Positions 1 to 8,168 of a stretch of DNA of 64,000 bases are shown piece after piece. This stretch comes from Saccharomonospora azurea NA-128 (lineage in GTDB: Bacteria; Actinomycetota; Actinomycetes; Mycobacteriales; Pseudonocardiaceae): the NCBI RefSeq assembly GCF_000231055.2, contig NZ_CM001466.1:221624-285623 (forward strand), read 5' to 3'. The translations under genes were made by a program, and so were the position numbers. How positions within the stretch are numbered: position 1 is the first letter of the stretch; each line of letters begins with the position of its first letter. The notes beneath the pieces were generated by a model that made no database searches, was not told the DNA's origin, and saw only the letters and a list, made by a program, of their open reading frames with translations.

Positions 1-438
1 AACGGCGGCCTGTGCCGGTGCGGCGCCCGCGGGTGCCTCGACACCGTCGCGGGGCCGCGTGCACTGCTCCGGACGGCGGCTCCCGAAACACCGGTGACGT
101 CGCGTCTTCCGGGCGGCGACGGGCGGATGCGGGCACTGGCCCGGTCGGCCGCTCCGGAATCGGAGACGGCGTTGCGTCGAGCGGCCTCCGCGCTCGGTGA
201 CGCACTTGCGGGACTGTCGGTCGTGTGCGAACCGGCACGGGTGGTGCTCGGGGGACACCTCGCCGCGCTCGGCACCGAGTTCGCCGACCAGGTGGCCGGT
301 GAACTCGGTCGCCGTCGTCCGGGCGACACGCCGCCGGTGTCGGTGTCGACGCTGGGCGGCGATGCCGTGGCGCTGGCGGCCGCCGCGACCGTGACGCGGC
401 GGCTCGTGGAGAACCCCGCCCGCTGGCTGGCGAGCTAG
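1..438 (+). CDS. ROK family protein (sugar kinase or repressor), C-terminal part
   Basis: The 5' end lies outside the window; frame 1 is open from base 1 to the TAG at 436-438. The first residues contain the ROK cysteine signature CRCGARGCLD, which binds zinc in this family, followed by about 135 residues of the C-terminal actin-like lobe, with a VVLGGHLAALG stretch matching the usual 'LGG' glycine motif. ROK proteins are either glucokinase-type sugar kinases or DNA-binding repressors of sugar genes. The N-terminal part that separates the two (a helix-turn-helix or not) is missing, so the choice cannot be made here. The next gene is convergent and ends 4 bp away. Confidence 0.8.
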   Translation, partial: NGGLCRCGARGCLDTVAGPRALLRTAAPETPVTSRLPGGDGRMRALARSAAPESETALRRAASALGDALAGLSVVCEPARVVLGGHLAALGTEFADQVAGELGRRRPGDTPPVSVSTLGGDAVALAAAATVTRRLVENPARWLAS

Positions 439-442
439 CCGC

Positions 443-1051
443 TCAGGCGGCCGGGCCGGTGAGGTCCGGAGCCAGCCGTCGCAGGCAGTCGCGCACGGCG
501 TCGGTGAGTTCCTCGGCTGTGGCGACGCCGCTGACCTCGGTGGCCTTGACCCACGCGCTGACGGAGTGCTGGGCGAACGTCTGCACCTCCGTCGACGCAC
601 GCCAGGCCGCGGGTTCCGGCTTCACGTCGTCGGCGAGGAAGCGTTCGAGGCCTGCGATCGCCACGTCCCAGCCGGGGCCGTGCCGCACCGCGCCGTCGCG
701 CTCGATGCCGGTGTGGACCAGTTCGACCACCGTGTCTCCCCGGTCGTCGGGAGCCATGCGCACGGTGACCACGACGTTGTCGCCGCCCCAGGTGACGGTG
801 AACAGGTGCGGTGCCGTGCACTCCAGCACCGTTCCCGCCACCTGGTTGGCGACGTCGAACGTGCCGTCGGCACGCAGGTCGCCGGTCACGGGGGCGAACC
901 ATCGGGCGAGACGATCGGCGTCGGTCAGGGCAGCCCACACGGTCGCGGGCGGGGCCGGGAACCGACGCCGCAGGACCAGACCGAACTCCGCGGTCTCGGC
1001 GGCCCGCACCTCGCGATGTGTCGCGGTGAGCCGGTCGGCGATGTCGATCAT
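443..1051 (-). CDS. SRPBCC / AHSA1-like domain protein
   Basis: A 202-aa protein. The start MIDIAD (ATG at 1049-1051) is chosen because a strong GGGGAGG lies 7-8 bases upstream; a longer frame has no better site. From about residue 25 the sequence follows the AHSA1 (Hsp90 ATPase activator-like) START fold: RRFPAPPATVWAALTDADRLARW near the N-terminus, a beta-grip core, and a C-terminal helix rich in Trp/Ala. Such proteins bind small hydrophobic ligands; no substrate can be inferred. It ends 4 bp from the convergent ROK gene. The HIT gene lies 25 bp upstream in the same direction, so the two are probably cotranscribed. Confidence 0.75.
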   Translation of the reverse strand: MIDIADRLTATHREVRAAETAEFGLVLRRRFPAPPATVWAALTDADRLARWFAPVTGDLRADGTFDVANQVAGTVLECTAPHLFTVTWGGDNVVVTVRMAPDDRGDTVVELVHTGIERDGAVRHGPGWDVAIAGLERFLADDVKPEPAAWRASTEVQTFAQHSVSAWVKATEVSGVATAEELTDAVRDCLRRLAPDLTGPAA

Positions 1052-1076
1052 CTGGTTGTCCTCCCCACGGCCGACG

Positions 1077-1424
1077 TCACCCCGGGGGCCACGTGAGGTT
1101 CCGGCCACCCAGCACGTGACAGTGGGCGTGGAACACGGTCTGGCCGCCGTCCTCGCCCGTGTTGAACACGAGGCGGTAGCCGGAGGCATCCACGCCGTCG
1201 ATCTTGGCGACCTCGCCCGCGACCGCGAGCACCTCTCCGGCGAGCTGCGGATCGGCTGCGGCCATGGCGGCGGCGTCGGAGTGGTGTTCCTTGGGGATCA
1301 CGAGGATGTGCGTGTCGGCCTGGGGAGCGATGTCCCGGAAGGCCAGCACGGTCTCGGTTTCGTGCACCACGGTGGCGGGCACGGAGCGCTCGACGATCCG
1401 GCAGAACAGGCAGTCTGTGCTCAC
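1077..1424 (-). CDS. HIT family nucleotide hydrolase/transferase
   Basis: A 115-aa histidine-triad protein. It opens with the DCLFCRI motif (zinc-type Cys pair) and carries the catalytic triad HAHCHVLGG near residue 100. HIT proteins of this HINT-like class hydrolyse adenosine phosphoramidates or similar nucleotide conjugates in the cytosol. The frame is open far upstream, but homology begins at the GTG at 1422-1424 (V-S-T-D-C-L-F-C), which is taken as the start; its ribosome site is weak. It reads into the SRPBCC gene 25 bp downstream and sits beyond the lsr2 terminator-like hairpin. Confidence 0.85.
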   Translation of the reverse strand: MSTDCLFCRIVERSVPATVVHETETVLAFRDIAPQADTHILVIPKEHHSDAAAMAAADPQLAGEVLAVAGEVAKIDGVDASGYRLVFNTGEDGGQTVFHAHCHVLGGRNLTWPPG

Positions 1425-1468
1425 GGGCTCACTGTATGCGGCGGGGTGCGGGCGCGCGAGGAAGGGGC

Positions 1469-1511
1469 CGCGAATTCCGGCTTCCGCCAACGGGTGGAGC
1501 CGGAATCCGCG
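1469..1511 (-). terminator. hairpin after lsr2
   Basis: Two arms, CGCGAATTCCGGCTTC and its near-complement ending in GAGCCGGAATCCGCG, pair over about 15 bases with two G-T type mismatches around a short loop. It lies directly after the lsr2 stop on the minus strand and before the HIT gene. There is no T-run, which is common for actinobacterial terminators. Confidence 0.5.
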
Positions 1512-1516
1512 CCGCC

Positions 1517-1873
1517 TCAGTGCGCCTTGTGGTAGGCGTCGGCGACCTCCGACGGGATGCGTCCGCGGTCGGAGATCTCGTAACCGTTCTTGCGGGCCCA
1601 GGCGCGGATGGCCTGGTTCTGCTCGCGTTCGGCCGAGGAGGAGCGAGCCGGCGCGGCGGGGCTGCTGCCCCGGCGGCGCGAGCTCGTCCGCTTGCGGCCG
1701 CCGGACCGGCGGGCGTGCTCGATGTACTGGGCGAGCGCGTCCCGCAGCTCCTCCGCGTTCTCCGCCGACAGATCGATCTCGTAGGTGACACCGTCGAGGG
1801 CGAACTGCACTGTCTCGTCGGCCTCGGACCCGTCGAGATCGTCCACGAGGTGGACAAGAATCTGCTGCGCCAC
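1517..1873 (-). CDS. lsr2: Lsr2 nucleoid-associated protein
   Basis: A 118-aa histone-like protein that binds AT-rich DNA and silences foreign genes in actinobacteria (functional analogue of H-NS). The N-terminal dimerisation domain ([20 protein letters not shown]) is followed by a basic linker ([15 protein letters not shown]) and a C-terminal DNA-binding domain with the family's [20 protein letters not shown], including the RGR AT-hook-like motif. The start is a GTG at 1871-1873 behind a good AGGAGGA. A long non-coding region precedes it, fitting a heavily regulated gene. Because the window holds horizontally acquired-looking zones, Lsr2 is a likely silencer of them (inference). Confidence 0.95.
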   Translation of the reverse strand: MAQQILVHLVDDLDGSEADETVQFALDGVTYEIDLSAENAEELRDALAQYIEHARRSGGRKRTSSRRRGSSPAAPARSSSAEREQNQAIRAWARKNGYEISDRGRIPSEVADAYHKAH

Positions 1874-2549
1874 CAGTTCCTCCTGCTTCGCGCCTGTTCG
1901 GCGAATGAATTAAGTCTGTTGATCCGGAAGTGTACCCGACGGTCTTGGGGGCCGATCGGGTGCCGTTTGCTGCGCCCGGAGAAAAGGAAACGTGCTGGTC
2001 CGGTTCCTGATGGGGTTCGGTGTGGCCCCGAGAATGCTCGCCGCAGTTGTGAGGAAGCGAAGCGTATTCACCGCAGGTGGGGGTCGTGGCCGCGAACACT
2101 CCGGACCGGCCGCCGGGCGAGATTCTCTCGTATAACGCCCTATACGACAGGGCGTTTTCCCGTACCCCACAACCACTTTCGAGCCTCCCTGTTGTTCGTG
2201 GGCGGACCGCGGTGTGAGCCCGACGGCACAAAGGACACCGCGCCGCGCGCGGCGCCGGGGCGACACAATGGCCGACACAAAGCCCGGCGCAAAGGGTGCC
2301 GACTCGGTGCGGTCCGCGGGCAACGGAAGGCCCCGTCGGTCGACCACTGCTGCGACGGGTGATTCCGTTGACCGGAACGATGAGGGTGATCGCGCTTATT
2401 CCGACCGGGTGTCGTAGTGGAAAAACGTGCCGGGAAAGCGCTGTCGGCCTGGGCGGTCCTGCCCGAATGGTGTCTCGCCGGGCGGGTGGTAATGCGTCCG
2501 GAAAAGGAGAGGTCGCGTTACCCGGGTGGGTAGTGTGAGGGTGGTCTTT
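1874..2549. other. long non-coding region upstream of lsr2
   Basis: About 676 bp between the divergent lsr2 and aminotransferase genes with no convincing reading frame. It is richer in A/T tracts than the flanking genes (for example around 1905-1930 and 1980-1995). It contains one perfect 8-bp hairpin at 2134-2156. The region presumably holds the lsr2 promoter; no motif could be fixed by eye. Confidence 0.5.
2134..2160 (+). terminator. short hairpin with T-tract in the lsr2 upstream region
   Basis: AACGCCCT at 2134-2141 pairs perfectly with AGGGCGTT at 2149-2156 around a 7-base loop, and the right arm runs into TTTTCC. In the plus direction this is a classical intrinsic terminator shape although no plus-strand gene ends here. 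It may end a short untranslated transcript, or be an operator palindrome. Confidence 0.35.
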
Positions 2550-3791
2550 ATGTCCGCCGCGCACGGGGTTTCCGTGCGGTCACGAGGGGAGCGGTCCTTG
2601 ATCCACGACAGCGGCACCCAGGCGACGGTCGCGCGGCTGCGCGCCGACACTCCCGCATGCGAGAACGTGGTGCACTTCGACAACGCGGGCTCGGCCCTGC
2701 CGCCCCGGCCGGTCGTGGACCGCGTGATCCGCCACCTGCGTCGCGAGGAACAGATCGGCGGATACCTGGCCGCCGACGAGGTCCGGGACGAACTCGCCGA
2801 CGGCTATGCGGCCCTCGCCCGGCTGGTGGGCGCCCGTCCGGAGGAGATCGCGGTCACCGACAGCGCCACGCGCTCGTGGGTCTCGGTCTTCACGGGCGTG
2901 TCGTGGCGGGAGGGCGACCGCGTTCTCACCGCCGCCTCCGAATATTCCAGCAACCTCATCGCCATGTTCGAGGCGGCACGCGAACGCGGTGTCCGGGTGG
3001 AGCGGGTGCCGAGCGCCGCCGACGGCGACGTCGACGTGGACGCGTTGTCGGCGATGCTCGACGACCGCGTGCGCATGGTCGCGATCACGCACGCGCCGAC
3101 CAACGGCGGCCTGGTGCAACCGGTGGAACGCATCGGCGCGGCCCTCGGGGACCATCCCGCCCTGTTCCTCGTCGACGCCTGCCAGAGCATCGGCCAGCTG
3201 CCGCTCGACCTCGACACCGTCAACGCCGACGCGCTCTCGGCGACGGGCCGCAAGTACCTGCGCGCTCCCCGCGGTACCGGCTTCCTCGCGGTGCGCGGCT
3301 CGGCGCTGGAAGACCTGACGCCGGTGCACGTGGACCTCGACTCGGCGTGGCTGGAGGACGGCCGGGTGCGCCTGCGCGGCGACGCCCGGCGGTTCGAACT
3401 GTTCGAGCGCAACGTCGCCGCGGTCCTCGGACTCGGCGAGGCCGCGCGGTACTACCTCGACGTGGGTCCGGAGTGGGTTCACGAGTACGTCACCGGGTTG
3501 GCCGAACACCTCCGCGAGCGCCTCACCGAGCTGAGCGACGTGGAGGTGACCGACATCGGCTCGTGCCGCTCGGGCATCGTGTCGTTCCGCGCGCACACCG
3601 TCCCCGCGCGCGAGCTCGTCGCCCGCCTGAAGGAGCGTGGGGTCCACGCGACGGTGTCCCGCGCGTCGTCCACCCCGTGGGACATGGGAGACCGGGAACT
3701 CGACGAGCTGGTGCGGGCCTCGGTCCACTACTACAACACACCGGACGAGGTGGCCCGCTTCTGTGCGGAGGTCGCGTCGATGCTGCGCTGA
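2550..3791 (+). CDS. class V PLP-dependent aminotransferase / cysteine-desulfurase-like enzyme
   Basis: About 413 aa. The fold-type I PLP features are visible in order: HFDNAGSALPPRPV near the N-terminus, substrate-side residues around TAASEYSSN, the PLP-phosphate strand LFLVDACQSIGQLP, and the Schiff-base lysine in SATGRKYLRAPRGTG. The lysine follows Gly-Arg rather than the usual Ser-His of SufS/IscS, as in a clade of uncharacterised actinobacterial class V enzymes. There is no C-terminal cysteine loop typical of true desulfurases, so the reaction is uncertain. Possible starts are ATG 2550 and a TTG at 2599 with an AGGGGAG site. It is followed 89 bp later by the DUF2867 gene. Confidence 0.8.
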   Translation: MSAAHGVSVRSRGERSLIHDSGTQATVARLRADTPACENVVHFDNAGSALPPRPVVDRVIRHLRREEQIGGYLAADEVRDELADGYAALARLVGARPEEIAVTDSATRSWVSVFTGVSWREGDRVLTAASEYSSNLIAMFEAARERGVRVERVPSAADGDVDVDALSAMLDDRVRMVAITHAPTNGGLVQPVERIGAALGDHPALFLVDACQSIGQLPLDLDTVNADALSATGRKYLRAPRGTGFLAVRGSALEDLTPVHVDLDSAWLEDGRVRLRGDARRFELFERNVAAVLGLGEAARYYLDVGPEWVHEYVTGLAEHLRERLTELSDVEVTDIGSCRSGIVSFRAHTVPARELVARLKERGVHATVSRASSTPWDMGDRELDELVRASVHYYNTPDEVARFCAEVASMLR

Positions 3792-3880
3792 CGCGGGGTG
3801 CGGCGCCCGACGAGGAGCCTGCATCCGGGGCGGGGACCGTTCACACTCGACCGTAAGCCGGGAAGACGAGAGGAGCCGCC

Positions 3881-5398
3881 ATGCGCTGCGTCGTGTTCGG
3901 AGCCACCGGCTACATCGGCGGACGCCTCGTGCCCGAACTCCTGGCCGCCGGGCACCAGGTCCGCGCGGTGGCCAGGAACCCCGTCAAGCTCTCCGGTTTC
4001 GCGTGGCGCGACCGGGTCGACGTCGTGCGGGCCGATGTCACCGATGCCGCCACCGTCGCCGACGCCGTGCGTGACCAGGACGTCGTCTACTACCTCGTCC
4101 ATTCCCTGACCCACCGGGAGTTCGCCGACCTCGACCGCGCGGCGGCGCGCACCGTGGCCGACGCGGCGCGGGCGGCGGGGGTGTCGCGCATCGTGTATCT
4201 CGGTGGCATCGTGCCGCGTGAGCAACCCGGGGCACGGCCGTTGTCCGCGCATCTCGCCTCGCGGTCGGAGGTCGGGCGGATCCTGCGGGAGAGTGCGGTG
4301 CCCACCGTGGAACTACGCGCCGCCGTCGTGCTCGGATCCGGTTCGGCGAGCTTCGAGATGCTGCGCTACCTCACCGAGAACCTGCCGGTCATGGTGACAC
4401 CGCGCTGGGTGCGCAACCGGATCCAGCCGATCGCCGTCCGCGACGTCCTGCACTACCTCGTCGGCGCCGCCACCGCGCCCGGACGGATCAACGCGGCGTT
4501 CGACATCGGCGGCCCCGACGTGTTGACCTACCTCGACATGCTGCGGCGTTACGCGGCCGTCGCCGGACTGCGTCGGCGGTGGATCGTCGTGGTCCCGTTG
4601 CTGACGCCGTGGCTGTCGGCGCAGTGGGTCAACCTCGTGACTCCCGTGCCGCGCGCCCTCGCCGTGCCGCTCGTCGAGTCACTCGTGCACGAGGTGGTGT
4701 GCCGGGACCACTCGGTCGCCGACGTCATCCCCGACCCGGTGGGCGGCCTGACCCCCTACGACCGCGCCGTCGAGCGGGCGCTGACGCGCGTCCGCAACGC
4801 CGACGTGCCGACACGCTGGTCGGACGCCACACCCGGCGACCCGTCGGAGCCGATGTCGTCCGACCCCGCGTGGTCCGGCGGTTCCGTCTACACCGACGTC
4901 CGGGAAGGCCGCACGAACGCCGACCCGGACACGGTGTGGGACGTGGTCGAATCCATCGGCGGCGAGACCGGGTGGTACTCGTTTCCGCTCGCGTGGTCCG
5001 TGCGGGGGTGGATCGACCGCCTCACCGGCGGGGTCGGGCTCCGGCGCGGGCGACGGGATCCCCGCCGACTCCGGGCGGGCGAGGCACTCGACTGGTGGCG
5101 AGTGGAGCGACTGGACCCGCCACGGTCGTTGCGGTTGCGCGCGGAGATGCGACTGCCGGGCGAGGCGTGGCTGGAACTCCGTGTGGAACCGGACGACGAC
5201 GGCGGCGCGCGCTACCGGCAGCGGGCGGTGTTCGTGCCGAGAGGTGTCGCCGGCCATCTCTACTGGAAGGCGGTGACACCGTTCCACGCGCTGGTGTTCG
5301 GGGGCATGACCGCAACATCACCGCGGCCGCCGACGGTCGTGCGCGGCGGGCGCGCCGCTGACACCGGTCGACTCTTCTGCGATCACAGTTGTCCGTAG
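3881..5398 (+). CDS. NAD(P)-binding oxidoreductase with DUF2867 domain; 3' frameshift
   Basis: The N-terminal half is an atypical short-chain dehydrogenase with the Rossmann motif VVFGATGYIGGRLVPEL and the NmrA/complex I-39 kDa-like pattern; the C-terminal half (from about residue 330) is a DUF2867/SRPBCC domain ending ...HALVFGGM. After that Met (about 5306-5312) the frame switches to Pro/Arg-rich sequence, while the -1 frame continues with RNITAAADGRARR and stops at 5361, exactly where this family normally ends. One base therefore seems to be missing. As written, the protein runs 37 bp further and overlaps the convergent amidohydrolase by 16 bp. The start ATG follows an AGAGGAG. Confidence 0.8.
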   Translation: MRCVVFGATGYIGGRLVPELLAAGHQVRAVARNPVKLSGFAWRDRVDVVRADVTDAATVADAVRDQDVVYYLVHSLTHREFADLDRAAARTVADAARAAGVSRIVYLGGIVPREQPGARPLSAHLASRSEVGRILRESAVPTVELRAAVVLGSGSASFEMLRYLTENLPVMVTPRWVRNRIQPIAVRDVLHYLVGAATAPGRINAAFDIGGPDVLTYLDMLRRYAAVAGLRRRWIVVVPLLTPWLSAQWVNLVTPVPRALAVPLVESLVHEVVCRDHSVADVIPDPVGGLTPYDRAVERALTRVRNADVPTRWSDATPGDPSEPMSSDPAWSGGSVYTDVREGRTNADPDTVWDVVESIGGETGWYSFPLAWSVRGWIDRLTGGVGLRRGRRDPRRLRAGEALDWWRVERLDPPRSLRLRAEMRLPGEAWLELRVEPDDDGGARYRQRAVFVPRGVAGHLYWKAVTPFHALVFGGMTATSPRPPTVVRGGRAADTGRLFCDHSCP

Positions 5399-7125
5399 TC
5401 ACCGACCCGGCGGCCGCCCACCCAGGTCTGCAACACCGTCGTCTGCCACAGCGCACGACCCTGTTCCAGCTCGAACGGATTCTGGTCCACCAGAACGAAG
5501 TCGGCCCACTTCCCGGGTTCCAGCGAGCCGAGCACCCGCTCCTGGTGGGCGGCGTGCGCCGCGTCCAGGGTGAACGCCCGCAGTCCCTCGGCGACCGTCA
5601 TCGCCTGGTCCGGATACCACCCACCGACCGGCTTGCCCTCCTTGTCGGTGCGGGTCACGGCCGCGTGCCAGCCCTCGAACGGATTCTCCGACGACACCGG
5701 GAAGTCCGAACCGGCGGCGAGCATCGTGCCCTGGTCGAGCATCGAGCGCCACGCGTAGGCCCCGGCCATCCGGTCTGGACCGACCCGCTGCTCGGCCATG
5801 TTCATGTCGTCGGTGGCGTGGACGGGCTGCATCGACGCCATCAGGCCGAGCTCGGCGAATCGCGGGATGTCCCCGACGTCGACCACCTGGGCGTGCTCGA
5901 TGCGGTGCCGTAGTTCTGGGCCCGAGCTCGTGGACAGGACCTCGGCGAACGCGTCCAGAACCATCCGGTTGCCGTGGTCGCCGATGGCGTGGACGGCGGC
6001 CTGGTACCCGGCCTCGACGATCCGCGTCAGCCGCGAGGTCAACTCCTCCTGCGACATCTGGAGCAAGCCACGGTTTCCCGGGTCGTCGCTGTACGGCGTG
6101 AGCAGCGCGGCGCCGCGGCTCCCCAGGGCTCCGTCGACGTAGAGCTTGACGGTCCGCACGCGGAGCATGTCGTCGGCCACCGAATCAGCGCGCACGTCGG
6201 CGCCCACCTCGGTGAACGCGTCCCAGTCCAGGAACACGTTGAGCCGCAACGACAGCGAGCCGGCCGCCGCCCGCTGGTGCAGCACCGCGAGTTCGTCGGC
6301 CGCGGTGCCCGCGTCGCTGGCGGAGGTCAGGCCCACCTCGTTCAGTCTGCGCTGGGCGGCCTGCAGTCGTTGCTCGTGTTCCCGTCGCCCGGGACGCGGA
6401 AGGTGTGCCTGCACCAGCTCCTGCGCGGCGTCCACGAACACCCCGGTCGGCCGGCCCTCCGGGCCGTGCACGATCTCTCCGCCCTCGGGGCTGCGCGTGT
6501 CCGCGTCCACGCCACTCGCCCGCAGGCCTGCGGTGTTGGTGACACCGGCGTGGCCGTCCACGCGCGTCAACCACACCGGTCGGTCCGCGACCACCTCGTC
6601 CAGGTCGGCGGCGTTCGGCCTGCGACCGAGCCCCCAGACGACCTCGTTCCAGCCCCGACCGACGATCCACGGCAGGTCGGGATGCTGTTCGGCATAGCGG
6701 CGCAGCGCCCGCATCGCCTCGTCCAGCGAGCGGGTTCCGGCCAGATTCAGCTGGGTCTCGTTGGCACCCAGGCCCCAGATGTGTCCGTGGGCGTCGTGCA
6801 GACCCGGCAGACACACCCGGCCCCGGCCGTCGATCCGCCGTGCGCCCTCGGAGTTGCCGGGATCGAGGGCCTCGACGTGGCCGTCACCGCTGATCAGCAG
6901 GCTGCCGAACTCGCGTAGCTTCCCGCCGGCGAAGGTGTAGCCGCGGACGTTGTCCAGCAGGACGGGGCCCTCGCCGCCCGGCCGAGGCGCGGACTGTTCG
7001 GCGCCGCAGGCCGCGAGCACACCGGGTGTCGCGGCGGTGGCCAGCCCGACACCGACCAGCCGCAGGAACTGGGCACGGGTGAGCGGAGTCCGGCGTGGGG
7101 TGGATCGGTGGCAGACGTCGCACAT
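5383..7125 (-). CDS. YtcJ-like amidohydrolase, exported lipoprotein
   Basis: A 580-aa amidohydrolase superfamily enzyme. The start MCDVCHRST (ATG 7123-7125) has an AGGAG 6-7 bases upstream; the longer start at 7143 has none. The N-terminus shows a Tat-like or hydrophobic export segment (TRAQFLRLVGVGLATAA) and a lipobox LAAC near residue 40, so it is probably anchored outside the membrane. The catalytic domain has GLHDAHGH (metal-binding HxH), VDGHAGV, AVHAIGDHGN and the C-terminal GSDFPV with the metal aspartate. Substrates in this family are varied amides and N-acyl compounds and cannot be predicted. The 16-bp tail overlap with the upstream convergent gene is probably an artefact of that gene's frameshift. 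Confidence 0.85.
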   Translation of the reverse strand: MCDVCHRSTPRRTPLTRAQFLRLVGVGLATAATPGVLAACGAEQSAPRPGGEGPVLLDNVRGYTFAGGKLREFGSLLISGDGHVEALDPGNSEGARRIDGRGRVCLPGLHDAHGHIWGLGANETQLNLAGTRSLDEAMRALRRYAEQHPDLPWIVGRGWNEVVWGLGRRPNAADLDEVVADRPVWLTRVDGHAGVTNTAGLRASGVDADTRSPEGGEIVHGPEGRPTGVFVDAAQELVQAHLPRPGRREHEQRLQAAQRRLNEVGLTSASDAGTAADELAVLHQRAAAGSLSLRLNVFLDWDAFTEVGADVRADSVADDMLRVRTVKLYVDGALGSRGAALLTPYSDDPGNRGLLQMSQEELTSRLTRIVEAGYQAAVHAIGDHGNRMVLDAFAEVLSTSSGPELRHRIEHAQVVDVGDIPRFAELGLMASMQPVHATDDMNMAEQRVGPDRMAGAYAWRSMLDQGTMLAAGSDFPVSSENPFEGWHAAVTRTDKEGKPVGGWYPDQAMTVAEGLRAFTLDAAHAAHQERVLGSLEPGKWADFVLVDQNPFELEQGRALWQTTVLQTWVGGRRVGDYGQL

Positions 7126-7231
7126 GCGTGCTCCTTCGATCACGGCACCGGGCGAAGCGCTCCTCAGTCTGACACTGCTGTCCGTGATCGGTCCATCACC
7201 GATTTTCCCACCAGGACGGCGGCGGGGGCCG

Positions 7232-7954
7232 CTAGTCGGCCGACTGCTCGTTGTGGCTGCGTTGGTGCAGCGCCAGCATGCGCGCGTCGAGAGCCGCCGC
7301 GATCTCGGCGGCCGCTTTGAGTTCGGCGGCGAACTCCGGAGGTACCGCGCCGCCGCTTTTGTAGAAGAGTTCGTGCTCGGCCGCTGCCCAGAAATCCATC
7401 GCGATGGTCCGGATCTGCAGTTCCACGGTGACCAGTTCGCTGCGGTCCGACAGCGCCACCGGCACCTTCATGATCAGGTGCAGACTCCGGTAGCCGTTCG
7501 GCTTCGGCGCGGCGATGTAGTCCTTGGTCTGCACGATCTCCATGTTGTGGCGCCGGAGCAGATCGCGGATGAGATAGACGTCGGACACGAACGGGCACAC
7601 CACCCGGACTCCGGCGATGTCGTCGAGGTGCCGCCGCGCGCTCTCGGGATCGACCGGCAGGCCCCGCCGGCGAAGCTTCGCGACGATCGCCGCCGGACTT
7701 TTCACGCGCGAGGTGATGTGTTCGATCGGGTCGTGCTCGTGGATGTGGTCGAACTCCTCGCTCCAGATCCGGAGCTTCGTCATGATCTCGTCGATGGCGA
7801 ACTTGTGCAGTCGCAGGATGTGCGTGGCCCGCCGGACGAAATCGGCGAGCACGCTGTCGTCCAACGCCGTGTCGGCCAGCGCCCCGACGGCCTCCCGGCG
7901 AGGCGACGACCACCCTGGCTCTGCTTCGCGCGGTGATCTTTCCGTGGGCAACAT
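7232..7954 (-). CDS. small alarmone synthetase (RelA/SpoT synthetase domain only)
   Basis: A 240-aa GTP pyrophosphokinase-family protein that would transfer pyrophosphate from ATP to GTP/GDP to make (p)ppGpp. It has only the synthetase domain: HITSRVKSPAAIVAKLRRRG (ATP-binding basic residues), DDIAGVRVVC, APKPNGYRSLHL (G-loop) and VELQIRTIAMDFWA. There is no HD hydrolase, TGS or ACT domain, so it is a stand-alone synthetase of the YjbM/RelV size class. The ATG at 7952-7954 is chosen over three upstream starts because GGAGGTGG sits just before it. It is monocistronic between two convergent or tandem neighbours. Confidence 0.85.
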   Translation of the reverse strand: MLPTERSPREAEPGWSSPRREAVGALADTALDDSVLADFVRRATHILRLHKFAIDEIMTKLRIWSEEFDHIHEHDPIEHITSRVKSPAAIVAKLRRRGLPVDPESARRHLDDIAGVRVVCPFVSDVYLIRDLLRRHNMEIVQTKDYIAAPKPNGYRSLHLIMKVPVALSDRSELVTVELQIRTIAMDFWAAAEHELFYKSGGAVPPEFAAELKAAAEIAAALDARMLALHQRSHNEQSAD

Positions 7955-8048
7955 CGCCACCTCCGAGAGCATTCTCGACACCAGAATAGGTTCGAGTCGG
8001 AGCCGCTCGCCGCAACTGTGGGATGGGCCTCACAGCCCCTGCTGCATC

Positions 8049-8116
8049 GTGTCCGCGCTTCCCGTACGCATGTCCGCGCCCTGCGACGCCGACACGCGTA
8101 CGCAGGGCGCGGACAC
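8049..8116. repeat. intergenic palindromic repeat, copy 1 (68 bp)
   Basis: The left arm starts GTGTCCGC and contains CTTCCCGTACGC; the right arm is an imperfect reverse complement ending GCGGACAC. It lies just downstream of the PA14/DUF1080 gene on the minus strand. Copy 2 at 11351-11418 has the same length and is nearly identical. The transcript would fold into a long GC-rich hairpin. Confidence 0.8.
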
Positions 8117-8168
8117 GGCTGCTGGTGATCCCACCGCCCAGTTGGGTCCGGAGGGTCTCAGTCCCACA

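Noticed and set aside
1077..2564. Long minus-strand frame of 495 codons including the HIT protein
   Set aside because: Only the last 115 residues look like a protein (HIT). The upstream part overlaps lsr2 and a non-coding region and is Arg/Pro-rich antisense sequence.
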